Part shown: positions 35,515 through 47,357 of the stretch, in pieces
How positions within the stretch are numbered: the stretch's first letter is position 1
Layout: each line of letters begins with the position of its first letter
Assembly: GCF_905147045.1 (NCBI RefSeq)
Contig: NC_065907.1
Location: 7,192,001-7,256,000, forward strand
Length of the DNA: 64,000 bases
Origin: Nymphalis io
Taxonomy: Eukaryota; Arthropoda; Insecta; Lepidoptera; Nymphalidae
Direction: 5' to 3'
Position numbers and translations under genes: made by a program
Notes under the pieces: generated by a model
The model's input: the letters and a program-made list of their open reading frames with translations, nothing else
Database searches by the model: none
Told to the model about the DNA's origin: nothing

Positions 35515-36330
35515 TGTTCCATGGCTCCTAGCTGGGAGGATGTTTGTCAAATAGCAGGAAATTGTCTTTGCACCGTTACTGCCTGGCTTAAATATAGCTT
35601 GCTGACCCTCAATGCCAGTAAAACATAGTATTTGTGCTTCAGAAAGACCAATGCTGCGTCACCGAAAGACTTTGTTATATGTATGCATATATAGCCTTGC
35701 AATCGTAATCCTAACACCATGAACATTGTTTATTCTAGTTGTCCTTCATTTCAAAGATTAACTGACATAAAATATTTAGGTGTAATTATTGGTGATAGGC
35801 TTCATTGAAAAACATGTAACAGCAGTAAGTAAAAGATTAAGAAAGTTTATTTATATTTTTAGAAAATTACGAATTATAGTTAAAACACTAAATTTCTTAT
35901 TCAAACTTATCAGACTTTAGTTGAATGTATTATTATTTATTGTATCTGTCCGCGGGGATTCGTTGTTAAAACTCATCTCAAAGAATTAGAGAGGGCGCAT
36001 CCAGCTGTATTGAAGATTTTATTACACTTTTACCTACGCATTTACTTTACAAAAATACCAAAGTGTTATCTGCGCGCAAATTATTTATCAATGTCTTCGC
36101 ACATATCATAAGACTGCCGTATTAACTAATTTAAGAAGAAATGTCTGTAGTAATTGTAAGTAGAAGAAAATTTGCACAAAGCTGTTATAGTTCAATAGCA
36201 CCTAGACTATATAATAAAATTAATACTAAGTATAAAATAAAAAAACTTGTCTAGCTTTCAAATTAAAAAAACAATTAAAGAATGGCTAGGGACCTTATTT
36301 ACGAGGAAACTGAGCAGTTGTTAACTTAAG
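35515..36330 (+). pseudogene. Decayed non-LTR retrotransposon reverse transcriptase (3' part)
   Basis: Conceptual translation, across stops and frame changes, matches the palm-thumb and C-terminal part of jockey/CR1-like reverse transcriptases. In order: TAWLKYSLLTLNASKT after WED, IKYLGVIIGDRLH (the YLGV.ID..L.W block), QTLVECIIIYCICPRGFVVK, THLKELERAHPAVLKILLHF, SSHI, then a C-terminal APRLYNKIN and WL/EETEQLL-like end. In the family this enzyme copies LINE RNA at the target site. Catalytic FADD is not visible upstream. Several stops and frame breaks show it is dead. Confidence 0.7.
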
Positions 36331-36769
36331 ACTATTGTAGCTTAATGAACTTAAATATTTGTTAAGTTGTATATATATTATTAAAATCAACAAAATCATC
36401 AAATAAATTGGCCCCTACCTCATTTATATAAAAAACAAACAATTAAAAAATTAATTATTAAGAAGTGGATGGAATGGAGTCATTTGTTTTGTTATGAGAT
36501 TATAAAACTAAATAAAAAAAAAACATTACAATACAAAATGTTGTCTTTGAAAAATAAATAGCGATATCATAAAACATAATTACGGCAATTATAAACACGA
36601 TGTTGTCATACTTGCTCGAATAAAATTAATTTAATTACTTAAAAGGTAAAGTTAAATATATATTTATTTCATAACATTCAAGTATGGTATGAATGAAGCA
36701 ATTCCACTCAGTAAACAAGTAAATGAAATATGCAGTTCTCGTGAACGAATTTCAGCTTCGACTTATCTC
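36331..36769. other. AT-rich spacer, probably the 3' UTR of the preceding LINE remnant
   Basis: No landmark except continued AT-rich sequence. Where the LINE ends cannot be fixed. Confidence 0.3.
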
Positions 36770-37078
36770 AAGGGCAATGCATATGTTTAATAGAGGAGTG
36801 GTATGTACCAACACTAGCGCGCTCTCGATTCCCTCAGTCTCAAGATTCGATAGGAAAATCTGATAATACCCGAAAGAGATCAGGGCAGGACCAGCAGCTG
36901 TACTCCTTTTCTGAGGCACGACAAACACTGCCAATACCCTAACTCCGAGCTGCTACTGATCATTTCTTGACTGAAATATCAATAGATTTTTGTTGGCTTG
37001 ACCAGGGATTCGAACTTAGGACTTCGGTATCTGCAGCCTTATAAAAGCGAGACCAAGAGAAACCAAAAGACACCAAGT
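36770..37078 (-). repeat. E-family SINE, nearly complete
   Basis: The minus strand starts with a tRNA-like head: CTGCAGATACCGAAGTCCTA then AGTTCGAATCCCTGGTCAAG (box B GTTCGAATCC). It continues through GCAGCTCGGAGTTAGGG, TGCCTCAGAAAAGG-like and GATCTCTTTCGGGTATTATC to GAGGGAATCGAGAGCGCGCT. The 60-codon minus frame inside is repeat-derived. Confidence 0.6.
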
Positions 37079-37246
37079 AAATGCATTATAGTACAATATG
37101 TTATCATATGTTTTGTCATTCGTCGATATTATTAGATTATTGCAAGACTAACAAGTGAGACTATTGAATACCAGACCAGCTGTTGTGTAGAAAATGCTTC
37201 ATAGTTGTATAACTTTAAATGTATTAATTTATTTTGCAATCTAATT

Positions 37247-37422
37247 TTTTTTTTATAGAATAGGAAGGTGGACGAGCATATGGGCCACCTGATGGTAAGT
37301 GGTCACCAAACGCCCTTAGACATTGGCATTGTAAGAAATGTCAACCATCGCTTATATATCGCCAATGCGCCACCAACCTTGGGAACTAAGATTTTATGTC
37401 CCTTGTGCCTGTAATTACACTG
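37247..37422 (-). repeat. B-family retroposon, 5'-truncated, young
   Basis: Plus strand runs from a T-run and ATAGAATAGGAAGGTGGACG to GTGCCTGTAATTACACTG, where it stops. The sense 5' half is missing while the A-tail end is intact. Confidence 0.8.
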
Positions 37423-37924
37423 TAATTAAATTTAATTTAGAAGTATATAAAATTATTATTTACTTATATAACAAAAAGTTATTTTAGTGAACATGAAAAG
37501 TGTCGTAAGAAGAAATAATTACACCAATGTGGATGACATAATTAAACGCCTAAGCCTCTAAAGGGGAGTAATGTGACATTAAGAAGTGCTAATCTAAATT
37601 ATATCTAAAGGCCCATATGATAAAATTCTTTTTCCAATGGTGATTACTCTTCGTATGTTTGCGAAGGAATCTTACAAACCAAGTGAAATTTCAACGCTAA
37701 TTAGGCGTGACATTTATCAAAATGCACATAACACGTGTTTGCTGTCATCGCGATGTTGGGAGCGTAATAATTAAAAGATTTCATCTGAAAACAATTTCAT
37801 ATTATGTGCAGCTTCATTTGGACGCGTTCAAATTTGTAGTAAATTAAATTAATTGATAAGGCGTAACTCGATAAAAGATCACAAACACGATAAAAAAGGC
37901 GTTAGCATAGCGATTTCGACACAG
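37423..37924. other. AT-rich spacer
   Basis: Nothing recognised. Confidence 0.4.
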
Positions 37925-38115
37925 GATAAGTAGTAATCCTTTTTTTGTAGAATCTTTAGAAACTTTTTGATTTATAGAAACTTTTTGGTAGAGTCTACAT
38001 TCCGAACCGTTTGTAACATTAAATTTAAATTAATCTCGTTAATTATATTTAAATTATTGAAAAGTGGTTGTTATAGCCTACTTGAATAAAGTATATTTTG
38101 GCTTGATTTGATTTA
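37925..38115 (+). repeat. LINE 3' end (CR1/L2-like tail)
   Basis: GAGTCTACATTCCGAACCG, then ATTAAATTTAAATTAATCTC and GCCTACTTGAATAAAGTATA with TTTTGGCTTGATTTGATTT form the 3' terminus of a lepidopteran non-LTR element. The same tail occurs at 46060-46206. No coding part remains. Confidence 0.55.
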
Positions 38116-38659
38116 CCTCTGTTAAAACTATATATGTATTAATTTCTTCATTAATTGACAAAATTTTTAGACAGTTTACTGTCTGGATTTAGTATAAACT
38201 AACGATCCTTACGATTATCCGCTATAATAAACATAAAATTAGATAACTAAACTACGCACACATACATACACAATATATGTATTATATAGATAAATATATA
38301 TAAAATTACAAAATCTATTTTATGAGTATTATGTTTTATTAATCGACACAAAAACCTTATTATATATAAATTGTAATAATTGCATTCAAGATAATAATAA
38401 TGTTCTAAAATAAAGGCTCGCGATGCAATATCTCGTTCTTATTCAAATAAAAACAAAAGTCGTGTGAACATTGTTACGTCGAAAGTAGGGCATCTAACTT
38501 AGATTAAGAACTAAGTGCATTCTGATTACGCACACTCATATAAATTCTGCTGTGATTCTGATAAGTTTATAAATTGCATCAAATTAACTTAAATAACAAA
38601 TTATATATACATTTGTTTTTTACGTTTTGAATTTTTAGTAATAATATAATAAAGTTTTT
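38116..38659. other. AT-rich spacer
   Basis: Nothing recognised. Confidence 0.4.
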
Positions 38660-38850
38660 ATATACATATAAGCGAAATACCACTCATCACGAGTTCTCCT
38701 AAACTATTCGCCCGATTGACTTGATATTCTTCACCGTTACTCCTTCTCCCAGGTAGACTATCACTAAGAACGGATTTTACGCAAATCCTATCAAAAATAC
38801 ATTTTTCTTATTAACTACCCGTGCGAAGCCGGAACGATTAGCTTCTAAAT
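38660..38850 (+). repeat. G-type repeat
   Basis: CACGAGTTCTCCTAAACTAT, CGCCCGATTGACTTGATATT and ACTACCCGTGCGAAGCCGGA; the last is the terminal motif of the type. Non-coding. Confidence 0.5.
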
Positions 38851-39274
38851 TATAAAGTTACATACAGTTTTATTTTAATTTATAAAAGTACCTATTTCAG
38901 CTTTTCACGGTCTATTTAACTGTGTGTTTGTAACATATTTTACAATATAAAATTACATCAGCTTACAATTTTATGTGGTTGTAATTATATAAATATATGT
39001 AAATTATACAACGAAATCCGATCCACGATTACGAATTACTAAACAAAACTTATATAATCTTTATATAAATAAATATAAACAAAATAAAATTAATAAAACA
39101 AAGATCAATGCACCGACGTCGAACCAGTTCACTGTAAACAAAACATAACCTTAAAAGTATATAATAAATCTATACAATACTCGAAAAATTTGGCAAACAT
39201 TGACCGGCAAATGCATACAAATAACAAGTAATGAGAGCGTACGGTTGGTATAAAAAAATAAAATTTAAGCGCTG

Positions 39275-39287
39275 CAGCGCCATCTAG
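39275..39287 (-). promoter_or_regulatory. CTCF-like core CTAGATGGCGCTG
   Basis: The same 13-mer as at 21078 and 55046, here on the minus strand in the context CGCTAGATGGCGCTGC. A further GCGC precedes it on the plus strand (AAGCGCTGCAGCGCC). Confidence 0.4.
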
Positions 39288-39434
39288 CGATGAGTAACAA
39301 CAGAGTATATAGAATAAAAAGGTTCTCCGTTAAAAACATACATGTCATGACTTTAATAGCTTGTGATAAAATAGTTTCGAAAATAACTCAAGCAGATATT
39401 TAACAATTACTAAAGAACATCTATATTAATATTA

Positions 39435-39752
39435 CAGTAACAGCCTTTAAATGTCCCACTGCTGGGCTAAGGCCTCCTCTCTCTTTTATGAGGAGAAGGT
39501 TTGGAGCTTATTCCACCACGCTGCTCCAGTGAGGGTTTGTGGAATACACATGTGGCAGAATTTCGATGAAATCAGACACAAGGAGATTTCCTCAGGATGT
39601 TTTCCTTCACCGAAAAGAACGAGATGAATTATAAACAGAAATTAGAAGAAAGTCGAGATGGCCCAGTGGTAAGAATGCCTGAATCTTAACCGATGAACGT
39701 GGGTTCAAACCCAGGCAAGCACCTATGAATTTTCATGTGCTTAATTTCTGTT
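39435..39752 (-). repeat. Metulj-like SINE with inverted 5' half
   Basis: 39435-39644 is the 3' part of the SINE on the minus strand, tail at the left. 39650-39752 is the 5' part, tRNA-like head GTCGAGATGGCCCAGTGG included, on the plus strand. Both halves meet at the same internal point: ATAAACAGAAATTA (39631-39644) and its complement TAATTTCTGTTTAT (39742-39755), sharing a C/G variant not seen in other copies. The 13-mer TATATTAATATTA flanks the whole at 39422-39434 and 39753-39765. One insertion with a 5' inversion explains all of this. Confidence 0.85.
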
Positions 39753-39766
39753 TATATTAATATTAT

Positions 39767-39945
39767 TAATGCAAAATTATATCTGTCTCTGTCTGTTACG
39801 TACGGCTAAGTGTAGCCACTGAATCGATCTTGATTAAATGTGATATGTAATAAACTTAAGCCCCGAGGAACGACATATGTTACTTTTTATATACCAAACA
39901 CACAACGAACGCGAAGCCACGGGCGAAAACTTGTATAATATGACA
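39767..39945 (+). repeat. G-type repeat adjoining the inverted SINE
   Basis: TGCAAAATTATATCTGTCTC, CCACTGAATCGATCTTGATT, CTTTTTATATACCAAACACA and GCGAAGCCACGGGCGAAAAC, the classical end. The SINE appears to have inserted at the start of this element. Confidence 0.55.
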
Positions 39946-40480
39946 TTAACAACGAATAAACAGTCCAAGCATTACAAAACTCAACTAAAAGTTGTTAGAA
40001 ACAAACTTAAATGTAACTAGGCATCTTTTATTCTACTCCTATATCTATAAATTTAAATTCAACCAACCTCATGATGACAATTTTAAGTGGCTTAGCACCG
40101 AGTGATTGTGTATGTCTGACATTTCACTATGTTTACGAGCTGTAAATGTTCACGCGTATTTATTTCTTCAGGATGTAATTTGGAATGCAAAATGTGTCTT
40201 CTATTGCTTTCACGTTTTTCACACACTAGTCGAAACATTAAATGTAATTAGTTTAATTAGAGATTGATGAATAAAAACAACTAAATTATTTTAAAGTATA
40301 TTTTAGATTAATAACAATTATTAAAATATAATTAATTTTATTTCTTAATTGCACAATTTTTTTGGTATGAGAGAGATGAAATATATACAAGTATAAAAAA
40401 ATAAAATATACTTTCTATTTAAAGACTTAGAAAATAAAGTGAGACGTCAGTCATATCAACTTGCATGTGATGACTCTCTT

Positions 40481-40526
40481 GGGGATCAGATGGCCGTGTC
40501 TGAATAATGTCCCAGGATATTATATA
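40481..40526 (+). repeat. D-family SINE tail fragment
   Basis: GGGATCAGATGGCCGTGTCT and GAATAATGTCCCAGGATATT match the 3' end of the D elements at 50629 and 63669. The tRNA-like head is absent. Confidence 0.65.
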
Positions 40527-42346
40527 TGTGTACAAAAAGTTAAAGTGTACAAATACATAAATTTGCTTTCCTAGTCATTACTATGTCTTAAGATAAAAAA
40601 CTAAATTTATTTATAAATAATATTTATAATCCTTCCATCTTTTTTTATTATTGAATCATCATTTCGCAAGATTAAATTATTTATCCACCACCGAACCAGA
40701 ATGTAGAATTTGAAGAAAAGAACTGGCAAGAATCTCAATAGGGACTTGTTTTTACCAACAAAAACACATGTAACATGGATAATACGATTAAAATTTATTG
40801 ACAACTCAATTATTATAAATATTTAGCATACAAAACACAGTAAATCAGAAAGCCTTTAGTTCAATATTCAAAAAAGAAAAAATCTTACTTAATAATCACA
40901 CAAACAACGAAAATTACGCTATTAAACTTTATCAATTGAATTTATCTTTTTATTTTTATTTATTATAATGTTATATTTATGTACATTATCTGCATGCATT
41001 TAATTTATATCATATCATTAAGTAAAAACATTATATCAGGTCATTACAATTACAAGTAAGTAATATTAAATAGCTTGAAATAAATATCGTGAAGTGAAAG
41101 CCAAATTCTTACATGATGCACAAATCAATGTTACAAAAGCGATTTTTTAACGTCACGAACTGTTTACAAAGCTTAAAGAACAAGAATCACGTGTAACACA
41201 GCTGCAAGCGAAACCGGGAAATGAACTAATGCGAACAAATTCGTATTACTTAAATATAACCGCAAACCGTCCTTAAAGCGATTTTTCACACTCCAAAAAC
41301 AAATACGTGAAGCGTACAAAATCATCATTTTTTCTAGAAAATTCTACCGTAACAGTTACTCATATGAATGTCGACGCGTGAGCACTATTAATTCATATTA
41401 GTGTTCTATTTTTAAATTAAAAAAAAACTGTGTAAAAGGAAACATGTAAGAAGATAGGCGTTCGGCGGACTTTGAAATTCGAATATGTTTTCAATATCCT
41501 CTTAATTGTTCGGTTTTTTAAATAGATTTTCAAAATTGGAATTTAAAAGGGCGAGTTTGTTTTCATTAAGCTATCACGTATTTTTAAACATAGTATTTTG
41601 ATTCTAGTTTTCTTCTTTTAAGTACTACTTTTATTGTTTAAAAATATGTGAATTACAGAAAATAAACAAATGAATACACATATCCTATTTTTAATATCAG
41701 CAATAGACTATTTAAATACGCTCATTTAATTATACCTGGCTGGCTATAATTTAATTCCTTTATAATGTCTCAGTATTATGCAGATTCCTAGGAAGAGCCC
41801 AAAAGCGTGACTGTTGGCCTGGGTAACGTATCGTATTGTGGGCTGAATAATGTTAAGTGTTTCGCTATTGCGATGCGCCCGCGCACCTCAATAAACAATT
41901 TCGCGAAATAAATACTCGGCGATCGGTGGTATTGCGTGATTGCAGTGAAATGGCTCCAGGTTAAACTTAAATTTGTAAATTATATATATAAAAATATTCA
42001 ATAATATCGTGACCTATGACTGCCTTGAATGTAAGTTAGCGCTTATTATATAAAAAAGAATAGCTTTATAAAATTGAACATAAAATAATATCAATAAAAT
42101 AAGTTCAATCTGAAATTTTTAATATATTTTATTTGACTTATATATGACAAAACTTAGGACACTCCAGTATTTTTTATTTTTAATGAAAGCGAAAGCTGTT
42201 TTTTATATTTTTTGTTCCCGTATAGATTCCCAATAATACAAGCTATATTAATATTTATATGTATATCTTTGAAACAAAAAAATTGTTTTATTCCGTAGTG
42301 ACAGGAAAATGAACAATGACTACAAGTTGCATATTTTCCCAATATA
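40527..42346. other. AT-rich spacer with a GC-richer patch
   Basis: Mostly plain AT-rich. At 41760-41965 composition rises (GTTGGCCTGGGTAACG, GCGATGCGCCCGCGCACCTC, ACTCGGCGATCGGTGG) without an open frame or a repeat I know. It may be a conserved non-coding or promoter-like element. Confidence 0.35.
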
Positions 42347-42541
42347 ATGTTGATGCCAATACTCGTAGCTCGAGTGGAGTGGAATCCCGAGCGCAGAGAT
42401 AGCATCGACAGCGTCTCGATGGGACACGAGCCTCCTCTACATTATGCCTCTACTAGCGTGTACGACGGAGTAATTGCTATACGAACTCTTTTCTGCTATT
42501 TATACTGCCTGTATTTTTTCTTTTGTGCCAAGTCAATTTAA
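42347..42541 (+). other. GC-richer open stretch, possible exon
   Basis: A frame of 64 codons, of which the first 45 or so look protein-like: VEWNPERRDSIDSVSMGHEP then PLHYASTSVYDGV. A weak acceptor-like ACTCGTAG precedes CTCGAGTGG, but no GT donor of quality follows and the frame decays into AT-rich codons. I do not recognise it. Confidence 0.15.
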
Positions 42542-42597
42542 ACATAGAATCGAATTCGCCTTTTCTATTTGTATTAACTTTAAAAAAACATTAATTA

Positions 42598-42656
42598 ATT
42601 GCATAATATAAAATAATAGTACTCAATATTTCTAAATATTGAATATATTATGCAAT
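42598..42656. repeat. Two-step hairpin
   Basis: A perfect 13-bp outer stem, ATTGCATAATATA (42598-42610) with its complement at 42644-42656, and an inner 8-bp stem CAATATTT/AAATATTG closing on two bases. It could be a structured RNA or the core of a miniature element, and AT-rich chance is possible. Confidence 0.4.
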
Positions 42657-42724
42657 AATCAAGTTTAGTAGTATTTTAAGGAAATGTTTCTTTAAATTAA
42701 GAATATGTATAATCACTATATGTT

Positions 42725-42975
42725 ATAAAACAAAGTCCATTGCCACATCTGTCGGTCTGTCTGAAAAACTATCGAATGGATTTTGATGGACGGAATATTT
42801 AGGTTTATATTTCATTAAGATCGGCTATGATTATGATACTGTGGTGATTATTAAAGATGTCGGAAAAAATATGCAGACCCAGATCTTTACTGGTGTTCAC
42901 CGCGTATACCAATGGAGTCATATGTGTTACGATAAAAACGTTTCGTACAGAAGCCCGGACGTGTAGATAGTATAT
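42725..42975 (+). repeat. G-type repeat, diverged
   Basis: GTCGGTCTGTCTGAAAAACT, GAATGGATTTTGATGGACGG, ATGATTATGATACTGTGGTG and the end AGAAGCCCGGACGTG, in the usual order. Confidence 0.45.
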
Positions 42976-43446
42976 AAAATAAATCGATCGATATAGTTAT
43001 TCTTGCTACCGCAATATGATAATATGGTATATTATAATCTAGAACAATACGCAAATATTAATTATTAAGGTAATAACAATTAAAATTTGCTCGAAACGAT
43101 TACTACTAAGTAAGTGAAGGGTCTTATTCCAAACGGATACCAAGTAAAGTTCATGGTGAACAGTGACATAGTACTTTTATTGTACATCCTCTTCGAACGT
43201 TCAACATCATTAGATTAATCCGGTTAATAATATTTGTAAAACAACATGCGAGCGTTGTGCCGAGCTTTTTTTTTTAATATTCTAGGAAGAGTGAGTGGAA
43301 GCCTTTGCTCATAGTCAGCTTAAAAAATAAGAACCTTTCGTAACATTGTCAATTCGATTATAATTATTGCCGGTGTTACTCTAGGCACTAGATTTGCTTT
43401 AAGAAACCTATTTAAATTATTTCTTATAAAAACTTAAATCAGAAAT

Positions 43447-43575
43447 TGACCTGGTCGATTTCGTACACGGCGGCCAATCTCAAGAGAGTTTGGCTGCGCA
43501 GGACATATAGCGCACAACTGAGAGCACAAACACAGATGCACTCTCTATTCCCTCACTTTCATAACCCTAACTTAA
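43447..43575 (-). repeat. E-family SINE fragment (3' part)
   Basis: Plus strand: GTCGATTTCGTACACGGCGG, CCAATCTCAAGAGAGTTTGG, CTGCGCAGGACATATAGCGC and TGCACTCTCTATTCCCTCAC. Truncated before the tRNA-like head. Confidence 0.55.
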
Positions 43576-44212
43576 ATAATGTCTCTTAAAGCTGTTAAAG
43601 TTGTCTTATAAAGTTAAGCAAACGCTACTATCCTACAAAATACACAAGTTGTTATAATATTGTTTATAAAAACAATTATTTATTTATTAACAACAAATTA
43701 ACGTTAATGCTTAAGACATAAATAATTCACGACTTGTACTAAATAAATTATTTTGATACGTAACATTAGGATAATAAACATTATTTACGATCAACGATCG
43801 TGTTTGTATAATGTTCATTTGTTAACGAAGTCGCTGTAATTGAAAAAAGCTGCGCCCGCGCACGTAACCAATAGATTAATAACGTTTCATCTGTAAACAT
43901 TGGAGAAATTAGTGATGTACTTATATAATAATAACGTATTTTTCAATTATTATTTTTTTGATACTTTGTAATTACATTAATATATACTTTCAACTCGTAT
44001 CTTAATATTATTAAGATAAATGTTGATAGTGTTGTATTTTTTTATATCGACCGTTGATAATTAGACCGTTAGTAATTTCTTTTAAATATATATAAATTAA
44101 AGTCGCAAAAACATTCTTGTTAGTCCATTTGGATTCATTCTGTATCAATATATAGTTCGTTTATTAGGTGTCAGTAATACTACACTAGTCAGTAGTAGTA
44201 GTAAGAAGTAGT
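43576..44212. other. AT-rich spacer
   Basis: No gene. GCTGCGCCCGCGCACGTAAC with CCAATAG (43850-43876) is an isolated CpG-rich patch with a CCAAT box, possibly regulatory. Confidence 0.3.
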
Positions 44213-44329
44213 CTCAACAAGTATATAAGTACCTATACAAAATCTCAACAAGTATATAAGTACCTATACAAAATCTCAACAAGTATATAAGTACCTATAC
44301 AAAATCTAAACAAGTATATAAGTACTTAT
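44213..44329 (+). repeat. 31-bp tandem repeat, 3.8 copies
   Basis: Units start CTCAACAAGTATATAAGTAC and repeat exactly at 44213, 44244 and 44275. The fourth (44306) has CTAAAC and is partial. Near identity points to recent expansion, and a useful length polymorphism is expected. Confidence 0.95.
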
Positions 44330-44385
44330 GTATTAAGGCTATAAACATAAAAATAAAATTAATAAAATTAAATTAAAATTTAATC

Positions 44386-44465
44386 GCGTTTGGACTCTAC
44401 TACCACTTACCATCAGGTGGAGTAGAGTCATTTGCCCTCCCAGCGAATATAAAAAAAAAAAAAAA
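44386..44465 (+). repeat. C-family retroposon, 5'-truncated, poly(A)-tailed
   Basis: GTTTGGACTCTACTACCACT, TACCATCAGGTGGAGTAGAG and CATTTGCCCTCCCAGCGAAT, then 15 A's. Only the 3' third of the element as seen at 62657-62885. Confidence 0.75.
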
Positions 44466-45799
44466 TTCTCAATTAAGTTTATATGATATGATTATAACAA
44501 ACACAAGATTAAAAAATATACTAAATATCATAATTCGTAAATCTCGTTTTATCGAGAAATATAAAATCGATTATCGAACGACGAGATAACTTTCACTTCG
44601 CCGAGTTAGGAATTATTTTCAAAGCAATCCGAAAACGGACTTAGGATTAAATGAGTATGGAAATCTAATTGAAGCTTAATGAGAAGGTGGATTATGAGAT
44701 ATATCATCGTAATGACGGGTCTCGGTATGGGAAATACCTTGTTTTTTTAATAGGTTATCAAAATTCTTTCTTTATCGTATCGATTTAAAATATCGGTACA
44801 ATAACGAGATATCGTTATCCCGGTGTCACAATGACGTCTCTCCTGATTGGTCTTCGACCTGTGTGAAACGTGCTTATATGAATTGATGAAGGATACTGAT
44901 ATGTGATAGTTTTTAAACAATTTTTGATACAATATGACTTTAAAAATTCGTATCGGATAAGTGCAAGTTTTTCTTAAATAATCAGTTCTTACAAATATTA
45001 TAATTACATATGTTTTTAGGGGAATTTCTTTAGGCCCTATAGGAGATTTTCAAAGGTAGTTCCTTGCAGTTAATATCTTCGATGGATTGAGTTAAAATAT
45101 AATTATAGAAATCAACCCTCATAATATCAAATTGATATTGGATAAAATGATTTGGACAAAATATACTTTGCTTAAAGGGAATTAGATAAGTACTGGCAAG
45201 TAAAACAATGATAAACGAATAATAATATCACGCTTGTTTGTCAAATATATCATATTATTTACTTATTAAGTTTTCAATTTTAATTGTACAGCATGTGAAG
45301 TACCGATTACATAAGAGTAACAGTAAAAAAAAACAAATAGTGCGCGTAAGATATGTATAAATATTATAATCCATAGTATACTTAAAGAAATGTATATAGT
45401 AATTTTATTTATATAATAATAAATAATACAATGTAATATAAATTTATATATTAGTTAAGCAACAAAACACTACAAAATTCTACTTATTGTTTACAATACA
45501 ATTATTCGTTCGTCGCAGCGGGCAAAATGAATTGCAAACATGGAAAAAAAGATTTGGTCAATACTCGAGTGGTATATCTCTAAGTCTATCGGTTAAACCT
45601 CAGCCCTGCACAGTATGTCCATAATATTCTTAACTGTTGTAAAACGTTTATCATAAACAAATCTCAAAACATGTGCGGATGTACGTGACGGTGACGTGAA
45701 GACAGGGATTTATTTAATTAATACAAGTACATGGGAATAGGGTGGACACCATTTGATGACAACGTACCATAGAGTTGTGATTTTTTTTAATTTTTATTT
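44466..45799. other. AT-rich spacer
   Basis: No gene or repeat recognised. A short minus frame (44747-44932) has no domain. Confidence 0.4.
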
Positions 45800-45935
45800 T
45801 ACAATTAATAGGCCAGCGTTTGACCGTTGACTTGTCTGATTTTTAGCATCGACACGGTCTAGGATGTAGCACGCTTACCTATAAGAAACCTGTTTACTCT
45901 AGATTTGAAGATGCGATTACTTTTAACGGATATCG
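45800..45935 (-). repeat. LINE fragment
   Basis: ATCGACACGGTCTAGGATGT, AGCACGCTTACCTATAAGAA and CCTGTTTACTCTAGATTTGA match a recurrent lepidopteran LINE segment lying antisense. Only a trace remains. Confidence 0.4.
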
Positions 45936-46059
45936 GCTTTGTAATATAAATGAGTATCTCGTAGTCTAATGGTGTACAAGTTGCCAGTGCTTAAGTACGT
46001 TGTTTGAACACTTTAAGTGATCTTGCGCCTGAAAGATCGGTCAGACAGAAATCATCAAC

Positions 46060-46206
46060 ATTTTAGTCTTCGAGTTTCGAGTTTCTTGCCGATTCTTCTC
46101 GGTTTCTACATTCCGAACCGATGGCAGGTTTAAATTTAATTTAATCTTGACAATGAACAAAAATGCTCGCAAAAGCCTACTTGAATAAAGTATATCTTGA
46201 TTTGAT
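46060..46206 (+). repeat. LINE 3' end (CR1/L2-like tail)
   Basis: TTGCCGATTCTTCTCGGTTT, CTACATTCCGAACCGATGGC, AGGTTTAAATTTAATTTAAT and GCCTACTTGAATAAAGTATA with TCTTGATTTGATC. Better preserved than the copy at 37925. Confidence 0.65.
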
Positions 46207-47357
46207 CAGATTATTATTTTATAAATAATATATTTTTTATTTAGAATTTATTTTTGTACTATACGTATGTTATTTTTTTTTCGAATATAGCCTACAATGT
46301 TAATTAATACTTATGAAATTCCTTTTTTGAATTTTACAATTCCTTTGTATTGAATTCGTAAATTAACAAAATTTTTACTTTTCGTAATATTTTTGAGTAG
46401 AGTACATGTAGTTTTTTATACACCTTTGTAAAATTCGCGTTGAGTGTTAAAACAGTTCAATATAGCAAAATTTATATACAGCTTTTGCAGATTTTGTTCT
46501 ATTAAAATATAGAACGAGGATAGTAAACACTGTAATGATAAACTTGGACAACGTCAACATTTTCATCATCATAATTCTAATACAATAAATTATTATTATT
46601 ATAATTCATGCGTAAGTTCTATATATTTCGAACTCTGTGTCAAAACATCGATTGTAATAAAATACGTTAATTCGCTAATAGAGTTCGATGCGTGATTCAC
46701 AATAGCGACGTTCGACTTTACGTAATATTGCATAAAACTATAATAGGATAAGAATTGCTGATGTTGATAAGCTCACGGCTTACAGACAGATGCGTTGTCA
46801 AATATAAAATGCAATTTCTGACATAATCATTACACTTTTATATATTTTTTTCTATTAACAATTGTATATACACATACATGTGTACGAAGCATTTTTCGAA
46901 ATTTAACTTATGTTAGTTTGCTTCATTAATTCATTCAAACATTCTACACTGGTATTGATTTAAATTATTTTATTCCGAACTTGATTAGCAACGATAAGAT
47001 CGTTTTAACCGAAACACATAAAAACTGAATTATGATATTGATATATAGAATTATGCAATCAGCTGATTAAACTAGACTGTGGATTAAAGCCAGTAGATCC
47101 GATCAATAAAACTCGAACATTGGGTGATCAGCGGTTTAAGTCATTGAAATAAATTTGTTACCTTGACAGCACCGTCTCGACCAATGAGAACGCAGACTCT
47201 GGTATAAATAGCTTCATTAAAAAAAAACAAAAGCTGCATTTGCACAATTAGGATCCGTGTGAAATTCAAACATCGTCACGAGACGGATGAAGTTATTCTT
47301 GTTGCAGAGTCAATGCATTGTAGGAAATTTGGCACTGGAAATTCACTCATGTACCAA
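46207..47357. other. AT-rich spacer
   Basis: No gene or repeat recognised. Confidence 0.4.

Noticed and set aside
44213..44329. CRISPR-like array
   Set aside because: The 31-bp units are directly abutting with no spacers, so it is an ordinary tandem repeat in a eukaryotic genome.
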